The translations under genes and the position numbers were made by a program. Positions 9,245-19,650 of a DNA stretch of 64,000 nucleotides are shown in pieces; the first letter of the stretch is position 1, and every line of letters starts with the position of its first letter. This stretch comes from Pseudomonas fulva (GTDB lineage: Bacteria > Pseudomonadota > Gammaproteobacteria > Pseudomonadales > Pseudomonadaceae). The notes under the pieces were generated by a model. That model was not told the origin of the DNA. It ran no database searches and saw only the letters and a program-made list of their open reading frames with translations. Where the stretch lies: positions 186,001-250,000 of the forward strand of contig NZ_JADNYP010000005.1 in assembly GCF_015680705.1 (NCBI RefSeq), in the 5' to 3' direction.

Positions 9245-10035
9245 GCATCCACCTGTCGGGCGTCGGTTTGCGGCATGGGCAGGTTCGGGCGCTGGAGGCC
9301 GTGGACCTGCGGATCGATACCGGCGAGCAGGTCGCCATCATCGGGCCCTCCGGCGCTGGCAAGTCCAGCTTGCTGCACCTGATGGCCACCGCCGCGCAGC
9401 CTGGGGCAGGGGAGATCGAACTGCTTGGCGTGCGCCCCTGGGCGGTCTCGGCGCGCGCCCGCCAGCGCCTGCGCACGCGCATCGCGCTGGTGCATCAGGC
9501 GCCACCGCTGCCACCGCGCCAGCGCGTGGTCACCGCCGTGCTGGCCGGGCGCCTGGGCCAATGGAGCACATTGCGTGGCCTGCTCAACCTGGTGCACCCG
9601 ACCGATGTACCAGGGGCCCGGCAGGCGCTGGCCGAATTCGGCCTGGCCGACAAGCTGTTCGCCCAGTGTGGCCAGCTGTCAGGAGGCCAATTGCAGCGGG
9701 TCGGCATTGCCCGGGCGCTCTATCAGCGCCCACGATTGCTGCTGGCCGACGAGCCAGTCTCGGCCATGGACCCGGTGCTGGCCGAGCACAGCCTGGCGCT
9801 GCTCGTCCGACACGCCCGGGCTTCTGGCGCCACGCTGGTCGCCAGCCTGCATGCGGTGGAGCTGGCACTGGCGCATTTTTCACGGGTCATTGGCATCCGA
9901 GATGGCCAGATCGCCTTCGATCGCCCCTCGCAAGAGGTCGATCCCGGCGTGCTGCGAGATCTGTACGCCAACGAGCAGCTGGTTTCGCCGGTTTTGCCAA
10001 GCACGACCCTGAACCTGCAGATTCCTCGATGCTGA
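9241..10035 (+). CDS. PhnC-like ABC transporter ATP-binding protein
   Basis: A 264-residue cytoplasmic ATPase that would energise the adjacent permeases. Walker A is GPSGAGKS (residues 35-42), the signature LSGGQ is followed by LQRVGIARAL, and Walker B is LLLADEP. It is of the PhnC subgroup by its LVHQAPPLPPRQRVVTAVLAGRLGQWS segment. It starts at GTG 9241, overlapping the binding-protein stop as GTGA, and overlaps the first permease by 7 bases, indicating tightly coupled translation. Frames extending upstream of 9241 lie inside the previous gene. Confidence 0.88.
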   Translation: MSIHLSGVGLRHGQVRALEAVDLRIDTGEQVAIIGPSGAGKSSLLHLMATAAQPGAGEIELLGVRPWAVSARARQRLRTRIALVHQAPPLPPRQRVVTAVLAGRLGQWSTLRGLLNLVHPTDVPGARQALAEFGLADKLFAQCGQLSGGQLQRVGIARALYQRPRLLLADEPVSAMDPVLAEHSLALLVRHARASGATLVASLHAVELALAHFSRVIGIRDGQIAFDRPSQEVDPGVLRDLYANEQLVSPVLPSTTLNLQIPRC

Positions 10036-10856
10036 AGGTCGACCGCCGCGACCCCGCGGCCTTGCCCCGCTTGCTGCTGAGCGCATTGGCGATCGTGCTG
10101 CTGTGGCCCGGCCTGCGCTTGAGCGAACTCGATCCAGGCGTGTTGCTGCAAGCCGAGAACCGCCAGCAGATGGGCAGCTTCCTCGGCGCCTTCTGGCCAC
10201 CGGCACACGATCGGGAGTTCCTGGCGCTGCTGCTCGAGGCCATCTTGCAGACGCTGGCCGTGGCCACCGCCGGGATGTTTCTGGCACTGTCGCTGGCGGT
10301 TCCGGCAAGCCTGCTGGCCAGCCGTGCCCTGTCGTTGACCGCGGCCTCGCGGGGCGGCCGGGTCGGTGGCTGGTCGCGCATGCTGCGCATGCCGGTACGC
10401 GGCGTGCTGGTGTTCCTGCGCAGCGTGCCGGAAATCGTCTGGGCACTGCTGTTCGTCCGCGCAGTGGGCCTGGGGCCGACCGCGGGGGTCCTGGCGATCG
10501 CCATTACCTACAGCGGGATGCTCGGCAAGGTCTATGCCGAGATCTTCGAATCGGTCGACCAGCGGCCGATGCATGCCTTGCTGCAGGGTGGCAGCGACAG
10601 GCTGGCCGGCTTCTGCTACGGCATCCTGCCCAATGCCGGGGCGGAATTGGTGTCCTATACGGTCTATCGCTGGGAATGCGCCGTTCGCGCCTCGGTGGTG
10701 ATGGGGTTCGTCGGCGCGGGCGGGCTGGGACAGCAGATCGACCTGTCGATGCGCATGTTCGCTGGCGACCAGGTGGCCAGCATGTTGCTGGCTTTTCTGC
10801 TGCTGGTGATGGTTGCCGACCTGCTCAGCCGCTTCCTGCGTGGGAGACTGACATGA
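10029..10856 (+). CDS. PhnE-like ABC transporter permease, first of two
   Basis: A 275-residue inner-membrane permease with about six helices. The coupling (EAA-type) loop is visible in the segment from ALLQGGSDRLAGF through ILPNAGAELVSYTVYRWE, and VMGFVGAGGLGQQI follows near the end, both typical of PhnE. ATG 10029 overlaps the ATPase gene by 7 bases and gives a normal N-terminus, and the stop overlaps the next start (ATGA). Two different permease genes suggest a heterodimeric channel. Confidence 0.86.
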   Translation: MLKVDRRDPAALPRLLLSALAIVLLWPGLRLSELDPGVLLQAENRQQMGSFLGAFWPPAHDREFLALLLEAILQTLAVATAGMFLALSLAVPASLLASRALSLTAASRGGRVGGWSRMLRMPVRGVLVFLRSVPEIVWALLFVRAVGLGPTAGVLAIAITYSGMLGKVYAEIFESVDQRPMHALLQGGSDRLAGFCYGILPNAGAELVSYTVYRWECAVRASVVMGFVGAGGLGQQIDLSMRMFAGDQVASMLLAFLLLVMVADLLSRFLRGRLT

Positions 10857-11620
10857 GCCGCTGGATCAACCTGTCGCTGCTGCTGTGCATGCTGGCTGCG
10901 GTCGTGGCTTCGTTCGGCTACCTGCAACTGGACCTGGGTGCCCTGGTGGCCGAGGGTGGTCTGGCGCAGATGGGCGAGTATGCCGGGCGTTTCCTGCAAC
11001 CGGACCTGTCCGCCGGACATCTTCGCGCCGTCGCCTGGGGCGCGCTGGAGACGTTGGCCATGTCTGGCCTTGGCACCTTGCTGGCGATGCTCCTCGGCCT
11101 GCTGCTGGCGTTGCCGGCCGCCGGGCGCTTCGGCTGGCTGCTGCAAGGCGCCGTGCGCTTGCTGCTCAATGCCCTGCGGGCCATACCCGAGCTGGTATGG
11201 GCCGCGCTGACGGTACTGGCGGCAGGCCTCGGGCCCAATGCCGGGACCCTGGCGTTGGCCCTGCACACCACGGGCGTGCTGGGACGGCTGTTCGCCGAGG
11301 CGCTGGAAAACGCCCCCGCCGCGCCCGCCACGGCGATTCGCTTGCAAGGCGGCAGCCAGGTCGTGGCATTCTGCTTCGGTACCTTGCCCAACCTCTGGCC
11401 GCAGTTGCTGGCCTACAGCCTGTACCGCTGGGAGAACAACATCCGCATGGCCAGCGTCCTTGGCCTGGTCGGCGCCGGCGGCCTGGGGCAGATGCTCTAC
11501 GCCACCTTGAGCCTGTTCCAGGAGGCACAAGCCAGCACGGTGATCATCGCCATGCTGGTACTGGTGCTGCTGGTCGATGCCGCCAGCGACCTGTTGCGCC
11601 AACGCTATGTACGCGCCTGA
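10853..11620 (+). CDS. PhnE-like ABC transporter permease, second of two
   Basis: A 255-residue permease homologous to the preceding one, with the same pattern (AIRLQGGSQVVAFCFGTLPNLWPQLLAYSLYRWE coupling region split by short loops, then VLGLVGAGGLGQML). About six helices are present. It starts within the ATGA overlap at 10853. Its 3' end overlaps the convergent bestrophin gene by 16 bases, with no terminator between them. It completes the four-gene transporter (binding protein, ATPase, two permeases). Confidence 0.86.
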   Translation: MSRWINLSLLLCMLAAVVASFGYLQLDLGALVAEGGLAQMGEYAGRFLQPDLSAGHLRAVAWGALETLAMSGLGTLLAMLLGLLLALPAAGRFGWLLQGAVRLLLNALRAIPELVWAALTVLAAGLGPNAGTLALALHTTGVLGRLFAEALENAPAAPATAIRLQGGSQVVAFCFGTLPNLWPQLLAYSLYRWENNIRMASVLGLVGAGGLGQMLYATLSLFQEAQASTVIIAMLVLVLLVDAASDLLRQRYVRA

Positions 11621-12522
11621 ACGATCGGTACCTGGTGTGCCAGCTCGCCGCACTGTGCTTCGCGCTGCATCGATTCCAGGTTGCGTTCGATGGTCTCGCA
11701 GATGGTGTCCATCTGGATCTGGTGCTCGCTGAAACGGAACGGGCTCTGCAGGTCCGTGCCGATGCGCTCGATGGCCAGCAGCATGAAACCGACCACGGTC
11801 GAGGCCAGCGGGGTGAACCAGCCCAGCGACTCCACCAGGCCGATTGGCACGATCAGGCAGAACAGGCTGATGAACAGCCGCGGAAAGTAGACGTAGGGGT
11901 AGGGCAGCGGAGTGTTGGCGATGCGCTCCATGCCGCCTTGGGCGTTGGACAGGTCCACCAGGGTCGATTCCAGGCGCGCCAGACGAATGCTGTCGAGTCG
12001 CCCGGCCTGGTACTCCTTGGCCAGCAATGCCGCAGAGCCGCTGAGGATGTCGTTGGCGAAGTTGTTCGAGCCGTTGCGCCGCTCGAATTCGTCCGGCGTG
12101 ATGAATGCGATCAGTTCGCTCGGGCAGGTTTCGCCCTTGAGGTGGGCAGCCAGGCAGTTGACGTAGGCCACATGGCGCCGCAGCAATGTGGCCTTGATCG
12201 GGTTGCGACCTTCTGCCGGATCATCGATCAGGGTCAGCGCCTGGCGGGCGAAGCTGCGTGAGCTGTTGACCAGCGCGCCCCACAGCGTGCGCGCTTCCCA
12301 CCAGCGATTGTAGGCGCTGCTGTTGCGAAAGCTGACCAGCACCACCAGGGAGGAGCCGAGCAGGGTCAGTGGAATCAGCGGTAGCGAGAACTTGCTATTG
12401 AAGAACAGCATGAAGTCGATCGTGACCAGGACATCCCAGATAAGCAGCCAGAACAGCGACCAGCCTATGTAGCCGAAGGTCTTCACCACCAGGCGGTACT
12501 TGCGAGCGAGCATTTCCTTCAC
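11605..12522 (-). CDS. Bestrophin family (YneE-type) membrane channel protein
   Basis: A 305-residue inner-membrane protein of the bacterial bestrophin family, which forms pentameric ion channels; prokaryotic members studied so far conduct cations. The family signature is seen in VLVSFRNSSAYNRWWEARTLWGALVNSSRSFARQ (split here over residues 62-95) and in IPIGLVE-type helices near the C-terminus, with about four membrane helices. GTG 12522 is preferred since GAGG lies 8 bases upstream; ATG 12513 (MLARKYRL) is the alternative. It is convergent with the second permease gene and divergent from the GGDEF gene. Confidence 0.82.
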   Translation of the reverse strand: MKEMLARKYRLVVKTFGYIGWSLFWLLIWDVLVTIDFMLFFNSKFSLPLIPLTLLGSSLVVLVSFRNSSAYNRWWEARTLWGALVNSSRSFARQALTLIDDPAEGRNPIKATLLRRHVAYVNCLAAHLKGETCPSELIAFITPDEFERRNGSNNFANDILSGSAALLAKEYQAGRLDSIRLARLESTLVDLSNAQGGMERIANTPLPYPYVYFPRLFISLFCLIVPIGLVESLGWFTPLASTVVGFMLLAIERIGTDLQSPFRFSEHQIQMDTICETIERNLESMQREAQCGELAHQVPIVQART

Positions 12523-12658
12523 GCGGAGAACCTCAAAATGGGGGTGGGTGCAGGTTTCCGACGTTGTCGGGCGAGCAAGGTTCGCCACTGTTCGTCGCCT
12601 TGTGTTGCCAGATGTCAGCAGCTGAGGGGCAAGGCAGACCTGAGTCGCGGGCACCATG

Positions 12659-12724
12659 GCGCAAAATGTTTGCGCGCTTGGTCCACGGCGTTTGAAGTGA
12701 TCATTTTGATGGTGGCAATATAAT
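12659..12724 (+). promoter_or_regulatory. Palindrome and TATAAT hexamer between the bestrophin and GGDEF genes
   Basis: GCGCAAA-ATG-TTTGCGC (12659-12675) is a perfect 7-bp inverted repeat with a 3-base centre, resembling an operator. A perfect TATAAT is at 12719-12724, reading toward the GGDEF gene, but no clear -35 lies 16-18 bases upstream. The rest of this 280-base divergent region shows no gene. Confidence 0.4.
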
Positions 12725-12801
12725 GCCATCACCGAGCCGCGGTTCAGGCTTGCCGTCTGACCGGTGCAGTCGTGGACAACAATCAGATCGGTGTGAGTTC
12801 G

Positions 12802-13941
<1,140 letters not shown>

Positions 13942-13952
13942 GGAGTTCGCCC

Positions 13953-14405
13953 ATGCCAACGCCCGCCGAACGTCCAACGCACGCGCCGTTCCTGGAGCCG
14001 GGCGAGACGGTGGTGCTGTTCGATGGTGTCTGCAAGCTGTGCAATGGCGTGATCAGGTTCCTGGTCCGCCATGACCGGCATCGGCGGTTGCGCCTGGCTA
14101 CCGTGCAGTCCCCCGAGGGCCAGCGGCTGCTGGCCTGGGCTGGCCTGCCCCAGGACCGTTTCGATACCATCGCCGTGATTCGCGGCAAGCGCTTCTGGAT
14201 CCGCTCCGACGCGTTCTTCGAGATCGCCCCGAAACTTTCTGGCGGGTGGCGCTGGCTCAGCGTGCTGCGCATCTTTCCCAAGGCGCTGCGCGACTGGTGC
14301 TACGACCGTATTGCCCATAACCGCTACCGGATCTTCGGCAGATATGCGCAGTGTCCGCTGCCCAGTGCCGAGCAGCGAGCCCGGTTCCTGCAGGCAGGGC
14401 AGTGA
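13953..14405 (+). CDS. DCC-family thiol-disulfide oxidoreductase-like protein
   Basis: A 150-residue protein of the DCC family (named after its Asp-Cys-Cys motif), which has a predicted thioredoxin-like fold. The motif appears as FDGVCKLCNGVIRF (the CxxC-type pair near residue 30), followed by LRLATVQSPEGQ and the C-terminal conserved YDRIAHNRYRIFGR. Function is not established experimentally for this family. ATG 13953 is preferred because GAGGAG lies 7 bases upstream; an ATG at 13938 overlaps the cyclase stop. It probably shares the cyclase transcript. Confidence 0.82.
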   Translation: MPTPAERPTHAPFLEPGETVVLFDGVCKLCNGVIRFLVRHDRHRRLRLATVQSPEGQRLLAWAGLPQDRFDTIAVIRGKRFWIRSDAFFEIAPKLSGGWRWLSVLRIFPKALRDWCYDRIAHNRYRIFGRYAQCPLPSAEQRARFLQAGQ

Positions 14406-14411
14406 ATCGAA

Positions 14412-14530
14412 CGGAGCGCGTGCCGGGACTGCGGGCAGCGTCGACGGATGGTTCGCCGGGCAGGCCGAGCCGCCGCTTGCATACGCGCTCCGGTCGACTA
14501 GCTTTTGTGCGGCAACCTCGCGCACAAGGA
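14412..14530 (+). promoter_or_regulatory. Structured leader upstream of the matrixin-like gene
   Basis: A 10-bp inverted repeat (CGGAGCGCGT at 14412-14421 and ACGCGCTCCG at 14483-14492) encloses 61 bases. A second hairpin (TTGTGCG 14505-14511 with CGCACAA 14521-14527, 9-base loop) overlaps the ribosome site AAGGA (14526-14530) of the next gene. Regulation by structure is inferred. Confidence 0.35.
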
Positions 14531-14537
14531 CGGACTC

Positions 14538-15347
14538 ATGGCCATCAGCAAATCCAGGAAACAGCCCGGCAAACCCTTGTCTTCCACCGACCCGTTTCGT
14601 CTCAAGCCCGCTCCCGCCGTTACTGACGAGCGCGCCTCCAGCGTCCACCGCTATGGTCCTGGGCAAACCATCATCTGTGACACCGAATCGCGTGGCAGCG
14701 TGCGCGATATCGCCGAGTTGCAACTCGATGCCACCCAGGGCTTCATTCCGCTCTGGAGCGAGGGCTCGATTCTGCGCTGGCGCTTTCGCGAACAGTCGTT
14801 GCTGCCGTTCGAGGCGCCCGACGAGGTCAAGGCCCGCATCGAGGCGCTTTTCTGCCAGGCGCTACGGGCCTGGGGCGATGCGGTGCCGGTGGCCTTCACA
14901 CGCGACGACGACGCCTGGGACTTCCAGATCGTGGTCCAGGCGGTGGAGCGTTGCGACGAAACAGGCGGCTGCGTGCTGGCCAGTGCGTTCTTCCCCGATC
15001 CGGGGCGGCATGACCTGGTCATCTATCCCACCCTGTTCAGGCAGGACCCGGCCGAGCAGGTCGAAAGCCTGGCCCATAAACTTGGCCATGTATTCGGCCT
15101 GCGTCACTGGTTCGCGCCGCAGCGCGAGGCGAGCTTCCCCTCCAGGCCCTATGGTAGGCAGAGCCGGACCTCGATCATGAACTATGGCCCCGACAGCCAA
15201 TTGACCGAGCAGGATCGCAACGATCTCAAGACGCTTTACAGCGAGGCCTGGAGCGGGCGGCTGACGCATGTCAACGGAACGCCGATCCGCTTGGTGGCGC
15301 CGTTCCATACCTTGCGCGAGCAGACGAAAAGGATGCTGCTGGTCTAA
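14538..15347 (+). CDS. Matrixin-like metalloprotease homolog with altered active site
   Basis: A 269-residue protein resembling bacterial matrixin/M10-type zinc proteases. The zinc motif is H180-K-L-G-H184-x-x-G-x-x-H190, so all three histidine ligands are kept, but the catalytic glutamate of HExxHxxGxxH is lysine (codon AAA at 15078-15080; GAA would restore it). A Met-turn follows at SIMNYGPDS (M214) and the C-terminus has TEQDRNDLKTLY, usual for the family. No signal peptide is visible. ATG 14538 has AAGGA 7 bases upstream. If the lysine is real the protein is probably a non-catalytic zinc or ligand binder. Confidence 0.75.
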   Translation: MAISKSRKQPGKPLSSTDPFRLKPAPAVTDERASSVHRYGPGQTIICDTESRGSVRDIAELQLDATQGFIPLWSEGSILRWRFREQSLLPFEAPDEVKARIEALFCQALRAWGDAVPVAFTRDDDAWDFQIVVQAVERCDETGGCVLASAFFPDPGRHDLVIYPTLFRQDPAEQVESLAHKLGHVFGLRHWFAPQREASFPSRPYGRQSRTSIMNYGPDSQLTEQDRNDLKTLYSEAWSGRLTHVNGTPIRLVAPFHTLREQTKRMLLV

Positions 15348-15455
15348 GCGGATGGCCGGGCGCTAGCGTGCATCGCCAGGAACGAAAGGTTCTCTGTCGA
15401 CTCCTATGGGACATGGCGCAATCACCCCAGGCTACGTGAGAATCAGGAGCACGAC

Positions 15456-15836
15456 ATGAAGCTGCCGCTGGTCATAGGTCTTGCAACGCTTGGGCTCGGA
15501 GCCGTCGCTGGCGAGCATGCCGAGGCGCTGCCGAGCTGCAACCTGCCCCAGCAGCAGGAGGTGGTGGGGCAGCCGGGCGGCGAGATTTCCGACCCGCGAC
15601 AGGCGCATGTCTTCATGCGCGCCAACATTCTTCAAACCGACATCGGTAGCGCCCGCAAGGCCCGTCGTATCACCCAGGACCAGGCCGACCAGTTGTGGCA
15701 ACGCGTGGAGCACGTGCGCGGGGAAACGCTTGTCTTCGTCAAGCGGCAGGGCTTTCTCAGCGCGGCGCAGCGGGCCAGCCATGATCGTGAATTCGATGCG
15801 ATCGCCCGGCAGATCTGTCCAGGGATCGAAGGCTGA
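15456..15836 (+). CDS. Hypothetical small exported protein
   Basis: I do not recognise this 126-residue protein. It starts with a plausible signal peptide ([24 protein letters not shown], cleavage near residue 24). The mature part is mostly helical and polar and contains two cysteines (PSCNLP and RQICPG) close to its ends, which could pair. CAGGAG lies 6 bases ahead of the ATG, supporting the start. It lies alone between the matrixin-like and acyltransferase genes, on the same strand, with about 110 bases on each side. Confidence 0.65.
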   Translation: MKLPLVIGLATLGLGAVAGEHAEALPSCNLPQQQEVVGQPGGEISDPRQAHVFMRANILQTDIGSARKARRITQDQADQLWQRVEHVRGETLVFVKRQGFLSAAQRASHDREFDAIARQICPGIEG

Positions 15837-15949
15837 CCTTGCTGGCGCGATCGTCAGCCACTGCTTCAGGGACTGGGATGGCCTGGCCAAGCCGTTTAGT
15901 ATCGACGACCTGTCGCAGAGCAGGAACGCAGAGTCGAAGAGATCGATAC

Positions 15950-16693
15950 ATGAACGAGAAGAACGCCATGCCGGTTGCCACGGACCCGGTCGACAAGGTC
16001 CTGGCCGCTGCGCGCCGCTGCTGGAAGGTACGCCTGGCGCGACGCCTGCTCGGGCCATCGGCCGCGAAGCAGCAGTTCCAGAAGGTCCTGAAGAAAGCCA
16101 TCAAGCAACTGTCCAAGGTCGATCGAGGGCGCGCCGAGTTCCTCGCCCGCTATCCACGCTACCAGATAGGTCGCGGCTCCTACGGCATGCCGACCGTGCA
16201 GGACTATCAGGCCGGACAGACCTTGAAGATCGGCGCCTACACGTCATTGGCAGGCACCTCGCGCATTCTGCTCGGCGGCAATCACCGGATCGACTCGGTC
16301 ACTTCGTATCCGTTCCATGCCTTCCTGCCCATGGACATTCCAGACCCGACACCCCCCAGCGGCGATGTGGTGATCGGCAATGACGTCTGGGTCTGCACGG
16401 CGGCGACGATCCTCTCTGGCGTGACCATTGGCGATGGCGCCGTGGTAGCCACTGGCGCGGTGGTCACCCGGGACGTGCCGCCTTATGCCATCGTCGGTGG
16501 GGTGCCCGCCAAAGTCATTGGCTACCGCTTTGCCCAGGACGTTCGGGAGCGGTTGCTCAAGCTGGCTTGGTGGAACTGGCCGCATGAGGAAATCATCGAG
16601 ATCGCGCCACTGCTGTCAGTGCCCGACCTGCAGGCGTTTTTCGAGTATGCGCGCCGGCGGGAGCAGGGGAGGGTCGCGACCTTGGCCGGATGA
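15950..16693 (+). CDS. CatB-like hexapeptide-repeat acyltransferase (xenobiotic acetyltransferase family)
   Basis: A 247-residue left-handed beta-helix acyltransferase using acyl-CoA. Hexapeptide repeats run from about residue 90 to 190 ([45 protein letters not shown]). The probable catalytic histidine is H112 in [14 protein letters not shown], matching the position in CatB chloramphenicol acetyltransferases. A 55-residue basic N-terminal extension and a helical C-terminus are added to the usual core of about 210 residues. The acceptor (antibiotic, sugar or other) is unknown. ATG 15950 is preceded by a purine-rich GAAGAG; the next ATG is 15968. A terminator follows at 16781. Confidence 0.75.
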   Translation: MNEKNAMPVATDPVDKVLAAARRCWKVRLARRLLGPSAAKQQFQKVLKKAIKQLSKVDRGRAEFLARYPRYQIGRGSYGMPTVQDYQAGQTLKIGAYTSLAGTSRILLGGNHRIDSVTSYPFHAFLPMDIPDPTPPSGDVVIGNDVWVCTAATILSGVTIGDGAVVATGAVVTRDVPPYAIVGGVPAKVIGYRFAQDVRERLLKLAWWNWPHEEIIEIAPLLSVPDLQAFFEYARRREQGRVATLAG

Positions 16694-16780
16694 GTGGGTA
16701 GTGGTGTGAAGCCTGCATGCTTCCAGCACGGTCGGTGGGTGCAGGACTGATCAAGGCTCGGACTGGCGCGGTCCGGATAC

Positions 16781-16810
16781 GAAAAAACCGACCATGAGGT
16801 CGGTTTTTTC
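16781..16810. terminator. Bidirectional terminator between the acyltransferase and tRNA-Leu genes
   Basis: A perfect 13-bp stem (GAAAAAACCGACC at 16781-16793 with GGTCGGTTTTTTC at 16798-16810) closes an ATGA loop. The A and T runs at the stem base let it work in both directions, ending the plus-strand acyltransferase and the minus-strand tRNA transcripts. Confidence 0.92.
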
Positions 16811-16816
16811 TGGATC

Positions 16817-16901
16817 TGGTGCCCCGAGGGAGACTCGAACTCCCACTCCTTTCGAAAACGGATTTTGAATCCGCCGCGTCTACCAATTCCGCCATCAGGG
16901 C
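16817..16901 (-). tRNA. tRNA-Leu (anticodon CAA)
   Basis: Read on the minus strand the 85-base gene starts GCCCTGATGG and ends TCGGGGCACCA with CCA encoded. The 7-bp acceptor stem pairs, the anticodon loop is TTCAAAA giving anticodon CAA (reads UUG), there is a long class II variable arm, and the T arm contains GTTCGAGTC. It is a single tRNA gene with its own promoter and terminator. Confidence 0.97.
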
Positions 16902-16913
16902 TTGTGGGGCGGC

Positions 16914-16942
16914 AGTATAGAGAGCCTCTGGAAGGCGGTCAA
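16914..16942 (-). promoter_or_regulatory. Sigma-70 promoter of tRNA-Leu with G+C-rich discriminator
   Basis: On the minus strand TTGACC (16942-16937) and TATACT (16919-16914) are separated by 17 bases. The following discriminator is GCCGCCCC, the kind that makes stable-RNA promoters sensitive to ppGpp. Transcription would start near 16907. Confidence 0.8.
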
Positions 16943-17009
16943 TCGGCTTTCATGGTGAATTTTTCCGCGTTGGGCTAAACTTTGCGGCCCTGTGGAACCG
17001 AACATCATC

Positions 17010-19189
<2,180 letters not shown>

Positions 19190-19251
19190 CTGTCCTTCAC
19201 TTATTCGCAAGCGATGAACTTGCAATAACTAGTTAGCAACCGGAGTGTCAA

Positions 19252-19587
19252 ATGAGCTTTCTGATTCCCGCCGCCTACGCGGACGCTGCCCCTGCCGCCG
19301 CAGGCCCCGCCGGTACCGGCTTCGAGTGGATCTTCCTGGTCGGCTTCCTGGTCATCTTCTACCTGATGATCTGGCGCCCCCAGGCCAAGCGCGCCAAGGA
19401 GCAGAAGAACCTGCTCGGTGCCCTGCAGAAAGGCGACGAAGTGGTCACCACCGGTGGCATCGCCGGCAAGATCGTCAAGGTCGCCGATGACTTCGTGGTT
19501 CTGGAAGTCTCCGACAACGTCGAACTGAAGTTCCAGAAGGGCGCCGTGGCCGCGACCCTGCCGAAAGGTACGCTCAAGGCTATCTGA
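19252..19587 (+). CDS. yajC: Preprotein translocase accessory subunit YajC
   Basis: A 111-residue single-pass inner-membrane protein that associates with SecDF. After a short Ala/Pro-rich N-terminus there is one helix (about 25-44, WIFLVGFLVIFYLMIWRPQ), then the conserved cytoplasmic QAKRAKEQKNLLGALQKGDEVVTTGGIAGKI region split over residues 43-75. CGGAG lies 7 bases ahead of the ATG. A strong hairpin separates it from secD. Confidence 0.97.
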   Translation: MSFLIPAAYADAAPAAAGPAGTGFEWIFLVGFLVIFYLMIWRPQAKRAKEQKNLLGALQKGDEVVTTGGIAGKIVKVADDFVVLEVSDNVELKFQKGAVAATLPKGTLKAI

Positions 19588-19610
19588 GTTACCGGTTTTC
19601 TTTTCCAGTC

Positions 19611-19629
19611 GGGGCGCGCAACGCGCCCC
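19611..19629 (+). other. G+C hairpin in the yajC-secD intergenic spacer
   Basis: A perfect 8-bp stem (GGGGCGCG at 19611-19618 with CGCGCCCC at 19622-19629) closes a CAA triloop. No T run follows, so it is more likely an mRNA stability or processing element than a terminator. Confidence 0.55.
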
Positions 19630-19650
19630 GCGTCTTGAACGGGCGGCGTG

